A stretch of 64,000 nt of DNA from positions 2,604,001-2,668,000 of the forward strand of contig NZ_CP007451.1 of assembly GCF_000626635.1 (NCBI RefSeq), given 5' to 3'. The position numbers were made by a program, and so were the translations under genes. Positions 1 to 9,390 of the stretch are shown piece after piece (positions within the stretch are counted from its first letter, which is position 1; the number at the start of each line of letters is the position of its first letter). The notes under the pieces were generated by a model. The model was not told where the DNA came from, did no database searches, and worked only from the letters and a program-made list of their open reading frames with translations. Origin of the DNA: Draconibacterium orientale. Its GTDB lineage: Bacteria > Bacteroidota > Bacteroidia > Bacteroidales > Prolixibacteraceae.

Positions 1-499
1 TGCCATTGCTTTTAATCCTGAACGCGTAAAAGTTACCGAAAAAATCAGGGAGATATTGCGTTTTCATGAAGAGGCTGCTTTAAAAAAGAATATATTGATT
101 GAGGTTTTTGCAAAAGAAGAGCTGGTTGCCAATGTGGATGTGAATATGTTTTCCACGATTATGCGTAACCTGCTTGCCAATGCCGTAAAGTTTACACATA
201 ACGATGGCGAAATCGCGGTTTCCGTATCAAAACAAAACAGCTGGTGTGAAGTGAAAATCGCCGACAATGGTATCGGAATAGCCGCCGATAAACTGCAAAG
301 TATTTTTAGTATTGAAAGTACTGAAGTTGTCCGCGGAACAAATGGTGAAAAAGGTACCGGACTGGGGTTGGTATTATGTAAAGAATTTGTTGAAAAACAT
401 GGCGGCAAAATAAGTGTTAAAAGCCAGGTTGGAAAAGGAAGCGAATTTGTATTTTCCTTGCCTTTGCATGAATCAACAAAACCGCAATCCATCGTTTAG
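1..499 (+). CDS. Sensor histidine kinase, C-terminal part (runs off the window start)
   Basis: The reading frame is open to the first base, so only the C-terminal ATP-binding half of a histidine kinase is present. Visible motifs are the N box (NLLANAVKF), the G1 box (DNGIGI) and the G2 box (GTGLGL), followed by the usual end LVLCKEFVEKHGG...GSEFVFSLPL. It would bind ATP and phosphorylate a His located upstream of the window. A TTG at position 56 could be called as a start, but the homologous frame continues upstream of it. The domain resembles that of the kinase at 28.2-30.0 kb. Sensor input and partner regulator cannot be seen. Confidence 0.9.
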   Translation, partial: AIAFNPERVKVTEKIREILRFHEEAALKKNILIEVFAKEELVANVDVNMFSTIMRNLLANAVKFTHNDGEIAVSVSKQNSWCEVKIADNGIGIAADKLQSIFSIESTEVVRGTNGEKGTGLGLVLCKEFVEKHGGKISVKSQVGKGSEFVFSLPLHESTKPQSIV

Positions 500-631
500 C
501 CGCTTGTGCTTTTTAACGAAATGAGGGTGTTTTAAACAAGCCGGCTGGTTCTATCCCAAAAGCAATCCACACCTTATTACGGCAAATAAGTATGAATTCC
601 TTTCAGGACTTAGCCGTTAATTCAATCTTCG

Positions 632-1294
632 TTAAAAGATATTGTATAAACCTTCGCCGTCTTTTTCAAACTGTGCAATGCTGATGTCGGTCATTGGGTG
701 CTTTATCAGTTGGAAAAGCAACTCGGGGTTAATTGTAGCCGACTGTGCTCCGGCCATACTTACCCGGTGAATCTGGTCAACAGTTTTAAAACTGGCTGCC
801 AGTACCTTGGTGTCAAGTTTAAATTCTTTGGTATTTTTAACAATGTCGCCAACAACTTCAATTCCATGCGACGAAATATTATCTAACCGGCTAACGTAAG
901 GTGCAACAAAATCGGCTCCGGCACGCGATGCCACCAAGGCCTGTTGCTGCGTGAAAATAGCCGTTGCCGTTACATTAACACCTGCATCTTTTAGTATGCG
1001 CATGGCTTTGTAACCTTCTATCGATATCGGAATTTTAGCGTAAAAATTATCGCCCAGATTAAAGTAGCTTTTGTAGGTTTTCGCCTCCTTAACCATTTCT
1101 TCGGCTTTGTTGCTCATCACCTGAACGTGAACACTTCCCCGGCCCACAATATCGATAATATTCTGAATGGCTTCCGAAAGCTTTAACCCCGATTGTTTTA
1201 AGATGGTAGGATTTGTAGTTACCCCTGTTAACGGGAAAAAATCGTATAAATCTTTTAGTGCCTGAATGTCGGCGGTGTCTGCCAGATAAATCAT
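632..1294 (-). CDS. Transaldolase / fructose-6-phosphate aldolase family protein
   Basis: A 220-residue TIM-barrel aldolase of the short transaldolase (TalC/MipB/FSA) family, whose usual length is about 215-220. Visible features are the N-terminal LADTAD with the catalytic Asp (D6), TTNPT near residue 27, and the Schiff-base lysine in YAKIPIS at about K87. The family either moves dihydroxyacetone units in the pentose phosphate pathway or cleaves fructose 6-phosphate; sequence alone does not separate the two here. It is monocistronic, facing the divergent M23 peptidase gene, with a good promoter box upstream. Confidence 0.88.
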   Translation of the reverse strand: MIYLADTADIQALKDLYDFFPLTGVTTNPTILKQSGLKLSEAIQNIIDIVGRGSVHVQVMSNKAEEMVKEAKTYKSYFNLGDNFYAKIPISIEGYKAMRILKDAGVNVTATAIFTQQQALVASRAGADFVAPYVSRLDNISSHGIEVVGDIVKNTKEFKLDTKVLAASFKTVDQIHRVSMAGAQSATINPELLFQLIKHPMTDISIAQFEKDGEGLYNIF

Positions 1295-1357
1295 TTTTAT
1301 TTTTATTTTTTTGTTGAAATATAGTACAGGCGATCAGTTCTGTTTTAGTAAGTACTG

Positions 1358-1365
1358 CAAAGATA
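1358..1365 (-). promoter_or_regulatory. Bacteroidota -7 box of the transaldolase gene
   Basis: On the minus strand the box reads TATCTTTG, an exact match to the Bacteroidota TAnnTTTG consensus, about 63 bases before the ATG at 1294. I see no clear TTG at the expected upstream distance. The rest of the ~300-base divergent spacer (1295-1592) shows nothing else recognisable. Confidence 0.55.
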
Positions 1366-1592
1366 GCTATGATTTTTCCGGAGGCACTTTTTTTCAGGCG
1401 CTTCAATATATTTGTTAACATGAAATGAGCACAAGTACAAAATTTATTTATCGGGAATCGATTGGAAAGCAGTGCGAATTTTACCTGTTGCCTGTGCACT
1501 TGCAATTTTAAACACATGAAATTTTTTGGCAAGGAAATATTCTTCCTGCTTTGTCGTTTCCGATTCCAGAAACTTTTGACTTTTTTTGTAGC

Positions 1593-2381
1593 ATGATAGT
1601 TAAACGAGTGGGGATTTTTTGTTTGCTGCTTTTGGCAGTGTCTGTGGCTTTCGGGCAAAGTAAAATGGTTACCGCGTTGGATGTGCCAAATATTGAACAA
1701 ACCATAAATATTGAAGGGTTCACAGCTGCACTGGATAGCTTTCCCCGGTCGGCACAAAAGGGCTACCTGGAGCAGTTTCTTGTTCCCGGAAACGATGGGT
1801 ATATCATCAGTCGTTTTGGACCGCGTTCGGGGCGCATGCACTATGGCACCGACATAAAAATGTATAAAGGCGACACGGTGGTGGCCACACAAAGCGGAGT
1901 TATTGCCCGCGCCAACTGGGGCCATGGTTTTGGTCGGTTGGTGGTTATTCAACATCGGAATAATATTGAAACGTATTACGCTCATCTCACCAAATTTCTG
2001 AAGGAAAAAGGCGATACCGTGGAAAAAGGGGAGCCGATAGGTTTGGCCGGAAGTACAGGGCGTGCACGGGGTGTGCATTTGCATTTCGAAATGCGCGAAA
2101 ACGGAAAGCCTTTTGATCCCGAACTGGTGTTTGATTTTAAAGAAGAAAAAATACGCGACGATGCCTTTAATACCGAAAGTTTAATGGCGCTGCATAAAAA
2201 GCTAAAACCAAAAGGCTATTCTACCAATGTTGCAGTGCCCGAATATTACAAGGTGCGCTCAGGCGATTCGCTTTGGGTGATCTCGCGAAAGTTTAAAACC
2301 TCGATTACCGAGTTGTGCCGCCTGAACAATATTGCCGAAAATGCCGTATTGCAAATCGGGCAACCGCTGCGAATGTACTAA
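1593..2381 (+). CDS. Secreted M23 metallopeptidase with C-terminal LysM
   Basis: A 262-residue protein with a signal peptide (hydrophobic FCLLLLAVSVAFG, cut near Q22), an M23 (LytM/NlpD-like) domain at about residues 65-180, and a LysM peptidoglycan-binding domain at 218-262. The zinc motifs are complete: HxxxD in MHYGTD (H83, D87) and HxH in VHLHFE (H162, H164). It should act on peptidoglycan cross-links in the periplasm. The frame is open 14 codons further upstream from an ATG at 1551, but the start at 1593 gives a clean signal peptide. A hydrolase gene follows after 53 bases. Confidence 0.88.
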   Translation: MIVKRVGIFCLLLLAVSVAFGQSKMVTALDVPNIEQTINIEGFTAALDSFPRSAQKGYLEQFLVPGNDGYIISRFGPRSGRMHYGTDIKMYKGDTVVATQSGVIARANWGHGFGRLVVIQHRNNIETYYAHLTKFLKEKGDTVEKGEPIGLAGSTGRARGVHLHFEMRENGKPFDPELVFDFKEEKIRDDAFNTESLMALHKKLKPKGYSTNVAVPEYYKVRSGDSLWVISRKFKTSITELCRLNNIAENAVLQIGQPLRMY

Positions 2382-2434
2382 GCGAATATTGCCATTCGTA
2401 TTTTTACGGGATCTTTCAAAAAACAAAACAAAAA

Positions 2435-3325
2435 ATGATTGAAAATATAGATTTACCAAAAGCTATAAATGCTGCCGGCGTGCCTGCTACCTTTGCCAAC
2501 GAACACTACGGCACACACGAACGAAATACTTTCGATATTTGGCTGGCCGATTCAGATCAACCCACGCCGCTTGTAATTTACATACATGGCGGTGGCTTTA
2601 TTGGTGGCGACAAAAGCCGCTACTACGATTCGGAAGACTGGGTGCGTTTGCTCAATGCCGGTATTTCAATAGCCAGCATTAATTACCGTTTTATGAGCGA
2701 GGCTCCATACGGTATTCTGGCCAGCTTGAACGACTCAAAGCGTTGCCTGCAATACATTCGGGCCAACGCCGAAAAATATAATATCGATAAAAAACGAATT
2801 GCCTGCAGTGGTGGCTCCGCAGGTGCCGGAACTTCCTTGTGGCTGGCTTTTTCCGATGATATGGCTGATAAAGAAAATAACGATCCGGTGTTGCGGGAAT
2901 CGACAAAAATATCTTGTGCAGCAGCTTTTTCCACGCAATCCACTTACGATATTCTGCGCTGGCCCGAACTGATTGGCATTCCTCCTTATCAAAATCCCGA
3001 GGATCTATTGACCATTGCCCGTGTTTTTGGTCTGAAATCGGCTGAGGGTGTTGATTTGTTCGCCCAAAATGAAATTCGATCGGAACTCGATTTTCTTGCA
3101 AAAATGACAAAAGATGCGGTGCCATTTTTTGTGTTCAATCATTACGAAGGGGGCATGCCGACCAACGAAGACGAATTGCATCATCATCCGCTGCATGCCA
3201 AAGCGCTTAAAGACCGCGCCGACGAAGTAGGTGCCGGGGCAATTGTTTTCGCTCCGGCCATCGGAATTTCAGATCCTTCGGGTAACGATGTGGTTGAATT
3301 TTTCATTGAAAACCTCAAGAGTTAA
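2435..3325 (+). CDS. Alpha/beta hydrolase (HSL/BD-FAE-like esterase)
   Basis: A 296-residue alpha/beta hydrolase. The oxyanion-hole motif HGGG is at residues 51-54 and the nucleophile elbow GGSAG puts the catalytic Ser at 128. No signal peptide, so probably cytoplasmic. A longer frame starts at 2315 inside the M23 gene; the ATG at 2435 fits better because it follows an A-rich stretch and begins at the hydrolase fold. The acid and His of the triad are not obvious in the C-terminal third, so the substrate and even activity are uncertain. Confidence 0.75.
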   Translation: MIENIDLPKAINAAGVPATFANEHYGTHERNTFDIWLADSDQPTPLVIYIHGGGFIGGDKSRYYDSEDWVRLLNAGISIASINYRFMSEAPYGILASLNDSKRCLQYIRANAEKYNIDKKRIACSGGSAGAGTSLWLAFSDDMADKENNDPVLRESTKISCAAAFSTQSTYDILRWPELIGIPPYQNPEDLLTIARVFGLKSAEGVDLFAQNEIRSELDFLAKMTKDAVPFFVFNHYEGGMPTNEDELHHHPLHAKALKDRADEVGAGAIVFAPAIGISDPSGNDVVEFFIENLKS

Positions 3326-3363
3326 TAAATATTCAAAAATGATGCATATTTATACGTTGTTTT

Positions 3364-3392
3364 TTGAATTCATTCAAAATTTTTCATCTTTG
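3364..3392 (+). promoter_or_regulatory. Probable promoter of lysC
   Basis: TTG at 3364-3366, 18 bases, then CATCTTTG at 3385-3392, one mismatch from the Bacteroidota TAnnTTTG box. Predicted transcription start is about 20 bases before the ATG at 3419. Confidence 0.5.
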
Positions 3393-3418
3393 CGCAGCTA
3401 ATATATAAGACTAAAGAA

Positions 3419-4738
3419 ATGAAAGTTTTAAAATTCGGAGGTACATCGGTTGGCTCGCCCGCTAATATGAGGGCTGTTATGGATTTGGTAACCGATGGAG
3501 AGCAAAAGATTGTGGTGTTATCAGCCATGTCGGGAACGACCAATTCGTTGGTGGAAATTTCAAATTACCTTAAGAAGAAGAATAAGGATACCGCGAGTAT
3601 TTTTATTGGTAATCTGGAGGAGAATTATAAAAAAGTAGTTGCTGAACTTTTTACTTCCGAAGAAAACAAGAAGAAGGGATTACGGCTTATTAAAGAGGTC
3701 TTTCAAACCATAAAATCATTTACATCGGGTACTTTTAACGAAGTTGGCGAAAATACAATTCTGGCGCAGGGCGAAATTATTTCTACCAACCTGGTAACCC
3801 TGCTGATGAACGAAAACGGCCACGACACAAAATTGTTACCGGCCCTCGATTTTATGAAGATTGATGAGGACAAAGCTGCCGACCTGAATTACATTCGCGA
3901 GCATATTAAGCCGGTTTTGAAAGAGGTTGGCGAGGCGAAATATTATATTACCCAGGGTTTTATTTGTAAAGATGCCAATGGCGAAATTAACAACCTGCAA
4001 CGTGGTGGTAGTGATTACACTGCATCGTTGATTGGCGCTGCCATTGATGCCGATGAAATTCAGATTTGGACGGATATCGATGGCTTTCATAACAATGATC
4101 CGCGCTTTGTAGAGAATACCAGAAAAATCGATCAGCTGTCGTATAACGAAGCGGCTGAGCTGGCTTTTTTCGGCGCAAAAATTCTGCATCCGCAAACGGT
4201 TTTGCCGGCACGTGTTCAGAATATTCCGGTTCGCCTGAAAAATACCATGAACCCTACTGATAACGGTACACTTATTACTGCCGAGTCGGATGGGCGAGGA
4301 ATAAAAGCTGTTGCCGCAAAAGATGGTGTTACGGCTATTAAAATTCGTTCGGGAAGGATGTTGAATGCCTATGGTTTCCTGGCCAAGGTTTTTAAAGTAT
4401 TTGCCGATTTTCGTACGCCTATCGACATGATTTCAACTTCGGAGGTGGCCGTGTCATTAACAATTGACGATACCCGAAATCTTGCCTCAATAAAAGGGGA
4501 ACTGGATAATTATGGAAGTATTAGTCTCGATCAGGATATGACCATTGTTTGTATTGTTGGCGATATTATTCAGGAGGAAAAAGGTTTTGCATCGAAGGTG
4601 TTTAATGCGTTGGATGGAATCCCAATTCGTATGATTTCGTACGGCGGAAGCCGCCACAATATCTCGATTTTGGTGCCAACGGAGCGCAAAAAGGAAACAC
4701 TTCAGGCTTTAAGTGATAATTTATTGAATGGATTATAA
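3419..4738 (+). CDS. lysC: Aspartate kinase (monofunctional)
   Basis: A 439-residue aspartokinase that phosphorylates L-aspartate, the first step to lysine, methionine, threonine and diaminopimelate. The kinase domain opens with VLKFGGTSVGSPANM and contains the TQGFICKDANG...LQRGGSDYTAS segment that binds aspartate/ATP. Two ACT regulatory domains follow from about residue 300. There is no homoserine dehydrogenase fusion, unlike ThrA-type proteins. A second, divergent aspartokinase lies at 45.1 kb and asd at 22.5 kb. Its stop is 61 bases from the stop of the convergent MBL gene; I see no clear terminator between them. Confidence 0.93.
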   Translation: MKVLKFGGTSVGSPANMRAVMDLVTDGEQKIVVLSAMSGTTNSLVEISNYLKKKNKDTASIFIGNLEENYKKVVAELFTSEENKKKGLRLIKEVFQTIKSFTSGTFNEVGENTILAQGEIISTNLVTLLMNENGHDTKLLPALDFMKIDEDKAADLNYIREHIKPVLKEVGEAKYYITQGFICKDANGEINNLQRGGSDYTASLIGAAIDADEIQIWTDIDGFHNNDPRFVENTRKIDQLSYNEAAELAFFGAKILHPQTVLPARVQNIPVRLKNTMNPTDNGTLITAESDGRGIKAVAAKDGVTAIKIRSGRMLNAYGFLAKVFKVFADFRTPIDMISTSEVAVSLTIDDTRNLASIKGELDNYGSISLDQDMTIVCIVGDIIQEEKGFASKVFNALDGIPIRMISYGGSRHNISILVPTERKKETLQALSDNLLNGL

Positions 4739-4799
4739 CGGAAGAAATTCCGGATAGCGACGAATCTCGAATAAGATCCCAAACAGCTTTCGCGGCTGG

Positions 4800-5630
4800 T
4801 TAAAACCCGGGAAACTGCAGTTTTAAATTTTGGGTATTGTTCGGGATTTGTTTTTTATGGCCTGCCTCATGCGAAAGTTGGTAAACTTCCGAAGCCTCAA
4901 AGCGCGATGCAATAGTAATTTCGAATCTACCGGTAAGCGGTTGCATTGTTTCCAAAGCTTTTTCGTGGGTGTTATTGTCTTTCGAAATGTGGCTCAGAAA
5001 TACGCATCTCAAATCGCCGTTGGTGTGTTTATCCAGTAATTCAAAAGTCTGGTCGTTCGACAGGTGACCGACATTCGAGGCAACTCTTTCTTTCAGAAAC
5101 TGTGGATAGCGGCCTTCCCAAAGCATTTTGTCGTCGTAGTTCGATTCCAGGAACAAAGCATGGCATTTTGCTACATGCGCTTTTACATTGTCGCAGGCTT
5201 CGCCAATGTCGGTAAAAACCCCGATGCTCAGGTCGTTGTAGCTAATTCTGAATGAACACGGATCGGCAGCATCGTGAAGTTTCTGTACGGGATGAACGGT
5301 AAAGTCGTCGATTGCAATGGTTTCATCGCAGGTAAAAAACTTCGGGAAGTCGGGCCGTAGGTTTTTATACGAGCCATCGTAGGTTTTGGCGGTCATGTAC
5401 ACCGGAATCTGAAGGCGTTTTCCCATAACCCGTGCTCCGCGCATGTGGTCGCTGTGCTCGTGCGTAATAAAAAGTGCCCGTAGTTTGCCCGAATCCAAAC
5501 CGCGTTCGTCCATACGTTTCAGAATTTGCTTGGTAGAAATTCCGGCATCGACCAAAATCGCCGAATTTTCGTTGCCAATGTAATAGCAGTTTCCGTTACT
5601 TCCTGAAGCGATGGCGCAAATTTCGAGCAT
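4800..5630 (-). CDS. MBL-fold metallohydrolase (YycJ/WalJ-like)
   Basis: A 276-residue metallo-beta-lactamase-fold protein. The dinuclear metal motif HEHSDH is at residues 57-62; later candidate ligands lie in FTDIGE and in FLSHISKDNN. The N-terminus ICAIASGSNGNCYYI is typical of the YycJ/WalJ subgroup, proposed as 5' exonucleases linked to genome stability. Cytoplasmic, no signal peptide. It is followed 57 bases upstream by the isochorismatase-like gene on the same strand, possibly cotranscribed. Confidence 0.82.
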   Translation of the reverse strand: MLEICAIASGSNGNCYYIGNENSAILVDAGISTKQILKRMDERGLDSGKLRALFITHEHSDHMRGARVMGKRLQIPVYMTAKTYDGSYKNLRPDFPKFFTCDETIAIDDFTVHPVQKLHDAADPCSFRISYNDLSIGVFTDIGEACDNVKAHVAKCHALFLESNYDDKMLWEGRYPQFLKERVASNVGHLSNDQTFELLDKHTNGDLRCVFLSHISKDNNTHEKALETMQPLTGRFEITIASRFEASEVYQLSHEAGHKKQIPNNTQNLKLQFPGF

Positions 5631-5687
5631 ATTGTTTTGTTATTTGTCATCGCCCGACGATGGTGCAGGCGATGACTATGGTGTTTT

Positions 5688-6230
5688 TTATTTTACGAGT
5701 TTTGAAATGGCACGGAACGAAGGATCGCCGGCCGAGCGGGTTAATTCAAACAGTATCGATTCGTACGAGCTCATCATAATTCCTTCGAAACGGAAACGCT
5801 CTTTTGCCAATTCAATATTAGCCGCAGTGCGCGATGATACACAATCCATAACTACGATCGGGTTCAAACCGGCGGCTTTTAAATCAACAGCAGTTTGCAA
5901 TACACACACGTGCGATTCAATGCCGCAGATGATGATGTTTTTCGCATTCAGTTCCTTTAATTTTTCGGTAATTTCAGGCACATCATAACAGCTGAAGTCT
6001 TTCTTTTCAAAGTAGCTGAATTCATCAAAAGCAGCCTGAATTTCGGGCATTGTTTCGCCTAATCCTTTGGTGTATTGTTGCGATACCAACATCGGTACTT
6101 CCAGCTCTTTTAAGCCCTGAGTTAGTGTTTCGCAATTTTTCAGGAGTGTTTCATTATCGTTCATGGCAACAATCAGTCGCTCCTGAATATCGATAATTAA
6201 TCCAACTGTATTTTCTTTGGTAATTCTCAT
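5688..6230 (-). CDS. Isochorismatase-family cysteine hydrolase
   Basis: A 180-residue protein of the isochorismatase/nicotinamidase superfamily. The Asp-Lys-Cys triad is visible: D14 in LIIDIQERL, a Lys in YFEKKDFS (about K76), and C109 in GIESHVCV. The cis-peptide-containing GIESHVC turn is characteristic. The natural substrate is unknown; this short subgroup is often annotated as a hydrolase only. I chose the ATG at 6230 rather than a TTG two codons earlier. Cytoplasmic. Confidence 0.82.
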   Translation of the reverse strand: MRITKENTVGLIIDIQERLIVAMNDNETLLKNCETLTQGLKELEVPMLVSQQYTKGLGETMPEIQAAFDEFSYFEKKDFSCYDVPEITEKLKELNAKNIIICGIESHVCVLQTAVDLKAAGLNPIVVMDCVSSRTAANIELAKERFRFEGIMMSSYESILFELTRSAGDPSFRAISKLVK

Positions 6231-6244
6231 CTTCAATATCGGGT

Positions 6245-6283
6245 TATCAATCTACATCAATCTTCTATCAATCTACATCAATC
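6245..6283. repeat. Two perfect 18-bp tandem copies between genes
   Basis: TATCAATCTACATCAATC occurs at 6245-6262 and again at 6266-6283, a 21-base period, filling most of the short spacer between the SIS gene and the isochorismatase-like gene. Purpose unknown; probably a small expandable repeat. Confidence 0.85.
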
Positions 6284-6288
6284 GTCAG

Positions 6289-6906
6289 TCAATCTTTCTT
6301 CTCACTTTTGGCCTGTAAGCGCGATTTGCTTCCGAGATACCCGCCGTGGTGACGTTTGGCATAATCTTCGTTTGAAAAACCAATTTTGTTCATCATCGAC
6401 ACTACCAGAGCGTCGCCAATTACAGTCATAACGGTGGTTGATGTTGTTGGAGAAAGTCCCAGCGGGCAAACCTCCTTTGGGTTTCCGGTGTAAATAAAAG
6501 CATCAGCTGCTTTTGCCAGCACGCCTTCCGGGTTACTCGAAATAACAATCAGCGGAATTCCGGCATATAAATTTTCTGCCAGCTCAATCAGCTCAATAAT
6601 TTCGCGTGTTTTTCCCGAGTTGGAGATCACCAGTAAAACATCGTTTTGTTGCAGCACGCCCAGGTCGCCGTGTTGCGATTCACTGGGGTGAAGAAAAACC
6701 GCCGGCGTTCCGGTAGAGCTAAAAGTGGTTGCAATATTGGCTGCAATTTGCCCGGCTTTTCCCATTCCGCTGGTCACCAGTTTCCCGTTTTTTTCGTGTA
6801 CCTGTCGGTGTATCAATTCAATAGCATCAAGTATTCCGTCTTCTACCGGAATAGCCTGAATGGCCTTTGCTTCGTGTTCAATAACTTGTCTGATCGCTTC
6901 CTTCAT
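6289..6906 (-). CDS. SIS-domain sugar-phosphate isomerase, KdsD-like without CBS
   Basis: A 205-residue SIS domain resembling the N-terminal half of arabinose-5-phosphate isomerase (KdsD/KpsF). Typical segments are LVTSGMGKAGQIAANIATTFSS trimmed motifs, HPSESQHGDLG, and SNSGKTREIIELI. The C-terminal pair of CBS domains present in E. coli KdsD (about 328 residues) is missing, a short form known in Bacteroidota. It would supply arabinose 5-phosphate for Kdo and lipopolysaccharide. An upstream TTG at 6939 is open in frame, but the ATG at 6906 lies just after a promoter box and fits the family. Confidence 0.8.
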   Translation of the reverse strand: MKEAIRQVIEHEAKAIQAIPVEDGILDAIELIHRQVHEKNGKLVTSGMGKAGQIAANIATTFSSTGTPAVFLHPSESQHGDLGVLQQNDVLLVISNSGKTREIIELIELAENLYAGIPLIVISSNPEGVLAKAADAFIYTGNPKEVCPLGLSPTTSTTVMTVIGDALVVSMMNKIGFSNEDYAKRHHGGYLGSKSRLQAKSEKKD

Positions 6907-6926
6907 TATAATCTGTTTAAGTGCTG

Positions 6927-6934
6927 CAAATCTA
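6927..6934 (-). promoter_or_regulatory. -7 box of the SIS isomerase gene
   Basis: Minus strand TAGATTTG, an exact TAnnTTTG match, 21 bases before the chosen ATG at 6906. Its position inside the longer open frame argues for the shorter protein. Confidence 0.55.
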
Positions 6935-7099
6935 CTCAAAAAAAAGAAGTGGCTCAGTACGGTATTTCTGTTTTAGCAGAATTTTACAATCAAGTGATTT
7001 TGGTTACAGAAAAAATGTGTTGTAAGTCATAAAATTTCAAAACAAAATGAAGGGTTTAACGGTTAAATAATCGTTACATTTAACATTAATTTTTAAAAC

Positions 7100-7172
7100 T
7101 GAAAGTCAATTAGCACAGGAATTGGTGTTTAAACCTTGTTTATGTTTCTGGCCCGGTGGTATTTGACTTTCA
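7100..7172. repeat. Inverted repeat in the sucC upstream region
   Basis: TGAAAGTCAA at 7100-7109 and its exact complement TTGACTTTCA at 7163-7172, 53 bases apart, lie in the 377-base spacer (6907-7283) between the SIS gene and sucC. In RNA these arms could close a long stem. Apart from a possible tiny ORF at 7206-7271 nothing else is recognisable there. Confidence 0.5.
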
Positions 7173-7205
7173 ACGACAAACAACTAATATAAAATGAGCA
7201 TATAA

Positions 7206-7271
7206 ATGGATTCGCATCAAATGAAAGGATTACATGAAAAATGCGATATCCACACGATGCCTTTAAAGTAA
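7206..7271 (+). CDS. Possible 21-codon leader ORF before sucC
   Basis: An ATG-started ORF of 21 codons (MDSHQMKGLHEKCDIHTMPL plus one Lys) ends 12 bases before the sucC ATG, in the same direction. It is too short to judge by composition, and there is no recognisable amino-acid run that would suggest attenuation. It may be chance. Confidence 0.15.
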   Translation: MDSHQMKGLHEKCDIHTMPLK

Positions 7272-7283
7272 ATATTTAATCGT

Positions 7284-8417
7284 ATGAAAATTCACGAATA
7301 TCAAGCCCGAAATTTATTCAGGAAGTACGGGATTCCTGTGCCGGAAGGAGTTGTATGCCACACGGTTGATGAAGTAAAACAAAATGTATCGGACAAAGAC
7401 AAGCTGCGAGTTGTAAAAGCGCAGGTACATGTTGGCGGACGTGGAAAAGCCGGTGGCGTTAAATTGGCGAACACAAAAGCCGAGGCCGTGGAAAAAGCCG
7501 GGCAAATTCTTGGCATGGACATTAAAGGTATATGCGTTGAAAAAGTATTGGTTGCCGATGCTGTTGACATTGAAAAGGAGTTTTACGTTGGTCTGATCAA
7601 TGACAGAAACACCAAGTCAGTAACATTGATGGCCAGTGCCGAAGGTGGCGTTGAAATTGAAGAAGTGGCAAAAGTATCGCCCGAGAAAATCATTAAAATG
7701 TCTATCGATCCTGCGATTGGATTAATGCCGTGGCAGGCACGTAAAATTGCCATTCAACTGTTTGCCGACCCAAAAGAAATCAGGCAGTGTGCCAATATTC
7801 TGGTGAAACTATACCAGCTTTATGTTGATACCGACTCGTCGCTGGCCGAGATCAATCCGCTGGTTCTTACACCCGATAAGCAGGTTCTGGCCATCGACGG
7901 GAAAATGAATTTTGATGACAATGCCTTGTATCGTCAGAAAGAAATCTTGAGCATGCGCGAAGCCGATAAAGATGAGCTGAAAGAAATTGAAGCCAATGCA
8001 AAAGGGCTTTCATACATTAAATTGGATGGAAATATCGGTTGTATGGTAAACGGTGCCGGACTGGCAATGGCTACCATGGATATGATTAAATTATATGGTG
8101 GCGAACCTGCCAATTTCCTGGATATTGGTGGCTCTTCGAATCCGCAAAAAGTGGTTGATGCCATGAATATTTTGCTGAGCGACCAGAACGTGAAATCGGT
8201 TATGATTAACATTTTTGGTGGTATTACGCGTTGCGACGATGTAGCCCGTGGTTTGGTAATCGCTCTCGATCAGATAAAAACCGATGTGCCTATTGTAATT
8301 CGTTTGTCGGGAACCAACGCCAAAGAAGGTTTGGAAATTATTAAGCAAACCGGATTGCCGGTTGTTGAAACCATGCGCGAAGCGGCTCAAACAGCAATTG
8401 AGTTAAGTAAAAAGTAA
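7284..8417 (+). CDS. sucC: Succinyl-CoA synthetase (ADP-forming) beta subunit
   Basis: A 377-residue beta subunit with an N-terminal ATP-grasp domain ([37 protein letters not shown]) and a C-terminal CoA-ligase domain ([22 protein letters not shown]). With SucD it interconverts succinyl-CoA and succinate with substrate-level phosphorylation in the TCA cycle. sucD follows after 32 bases in the same direction, the standard sucCD operon. Length is slightly under the E. coli protein (388). Confidence 0.96.
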   Translation: MKIHEYQARNLFRKYGIPVPEGVVCHTVDEVKQNVSDKDKLRVVKAQVHVGGRGKAGGVKLANTKAEAVEKAGQILGMDIKGICVEKVLVADAVDIEKEFYVGLINDRNTKSVTLMASAEGGVEIEEVAKVSPEKIIKMSIDPAIGLMPWQARKIAIQLFADPKEIRQCANILVKLYQLYVDTDSSLAEINPLVLTPDKQVLAIDGKMNFDDNALYRQKEILSMREADKDELKEIEANAKGLSYIKLDGNIGCMVNGAGLAMATMDMIKLYGGEPANFLDIGGSSNPQKVVDAMNILLSDQNVKSVMINIFGGITRCDDVARGLVIALDQIKTDVPIVIRLSGTNAKEGLEIIKQTGLPVVETMREAAQTAIELSKK

Positions 8418-8449
8418 GGCAAAAGTTTAAAGTAAAAAGTGAAAAAGTA

Positions 8450-9322
8450 ATGAGCATACTTATAAATAAATATACAAAAGTAATAGTACAGGGAATTACC
8501 GGTCGCGACGGAGCTTTTCATACCTCAAAAATGAAAGCCTACGGAACCAATGTTGTTGGTGGAACTTCGCCCGGTAAAGCTGGTCAGGAAGTAGAAGGTG
8601 TGCCGGTTTTTAACAGTGTTGAAGATGCTGTTAAAGCAACCGGTGCCAATGCATCGGTAATATTTGTGCCGGCGGCATTTGCTGCCGATGCCATTATGGA
8701 GGCCAGTTATGCAGGTATTGAATTGGTGGTTTGTATTACCGAACATGTTCCGGTTCAGGACATGATAAAAGTAACTCCGGTTTTAAAGAAACACGGAACA
8801 AAACTGATTGGTGCCAACTGTCCGGGATTAATAACTCCCGACGAGTGTTTGATCGGAATCCTTCCGGCAATGATATTCAAAAAAGGAAATGTTGGATTGA
8901 TTTCGCGTTCAGGAACATTAACCTACGAAGTAGTGAATATGCTAACTGAAAGCGGACTGGGCCAAACAACTTGCGTAGGAATTGGTGGCGATGCCGTTTC
9001 AGGTTTGTATTTCATTGATTTGCTGGAGATGTACGAAAACGATCCGGCAACCGAAGCCGTAGTATTAATTGGCGAAATTGGCGGCGATGCCGAAGAGCAG
9101 GCTGCCCGTTTTATTAAAGAGAAAATGACCAAGCCGGTGGTTGCATTTATTGCCGGACAATCGGCGCCTCCGGGAAAACGGATGGGACACGCCGGTGCTA
9201 TTATTTCAAGTGGATCGGGAACTGCAGAAGAAAAGATTAAAGCTTTTAAAGCTGCTGATGTTCCGGTGGCAAAAGAACCACGCGAGATTCCCGGATTGGT
9301 AAAAGAAAAGTTAGGATTGTAA
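8450..9322 (+). CDS. sucD: Succinyl-CoA synthetase alpha subunit
   Basis: A 290-residue alpha subunit, the normal length. The CoA-binding Rossmann fold starts with [20 protein letters not shown], and the phosphorylated active-site His lies in [14 protein letters not shown]. It is the second gene of the sucCD operon and ends 20 bases before a strong hairpin terminator. Confidence 0.96.
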   Translation: MSILINKYTKVIVQGITGRDGAFHTSKMKAYGTNVVGGTSPGKAGQEVEGVPVFNSVEDAVKATGANASVIFVPAAFAADAIMEASYAGIELVVCITEHVPVQDMIKVTPVLKKHGTKLIGANCPGLITPDECLIGILPAMIFKKGNVGLISRSGTLTYEVVNMLTESGLGQTTCVGIGGDAVSGLYFIDLLEMYENDPATEAVVLIGEIGGDAEEQAARFIKEKMTKPVVAFIAGQSAPPGKRMGHAGAIISSGSGTAEEKIKAFKAADVPVAKEPREIPGLVKEKLGL

Positions 9323-9342
9323 AAATCCGGTTTCAAAAACAT

Positions 9343-9380
9343 AAAAAAGAGGCTGTCCGAAATTGAGCAGCCTCTTTTTT
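9343..9380. terminator. Bidirectional terminator between sucD and arsC-like gene
   Basis: Arms AAAAAAGAGGCTG (9343-9355) and CAGCCTCTTTTTT (9368-9380) pair perfectly over 13 bases, with A and T runs on both sides, so it can end both the rightward sucCD and the leftward ArsC-family transcripts. Confidence 0.85.
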
Positions 9381-9390
9381 GTGGCGCAAT

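Noticed and set aside
1089-2084. A 331-codon leftward open frame
   Set aside because: It lies antisense to the M23 peptidase and runs through the divergent spacer into the transaldolase gene; its translation is rich in His, Lys, Gln and Cys with no domain. A shadow frame.
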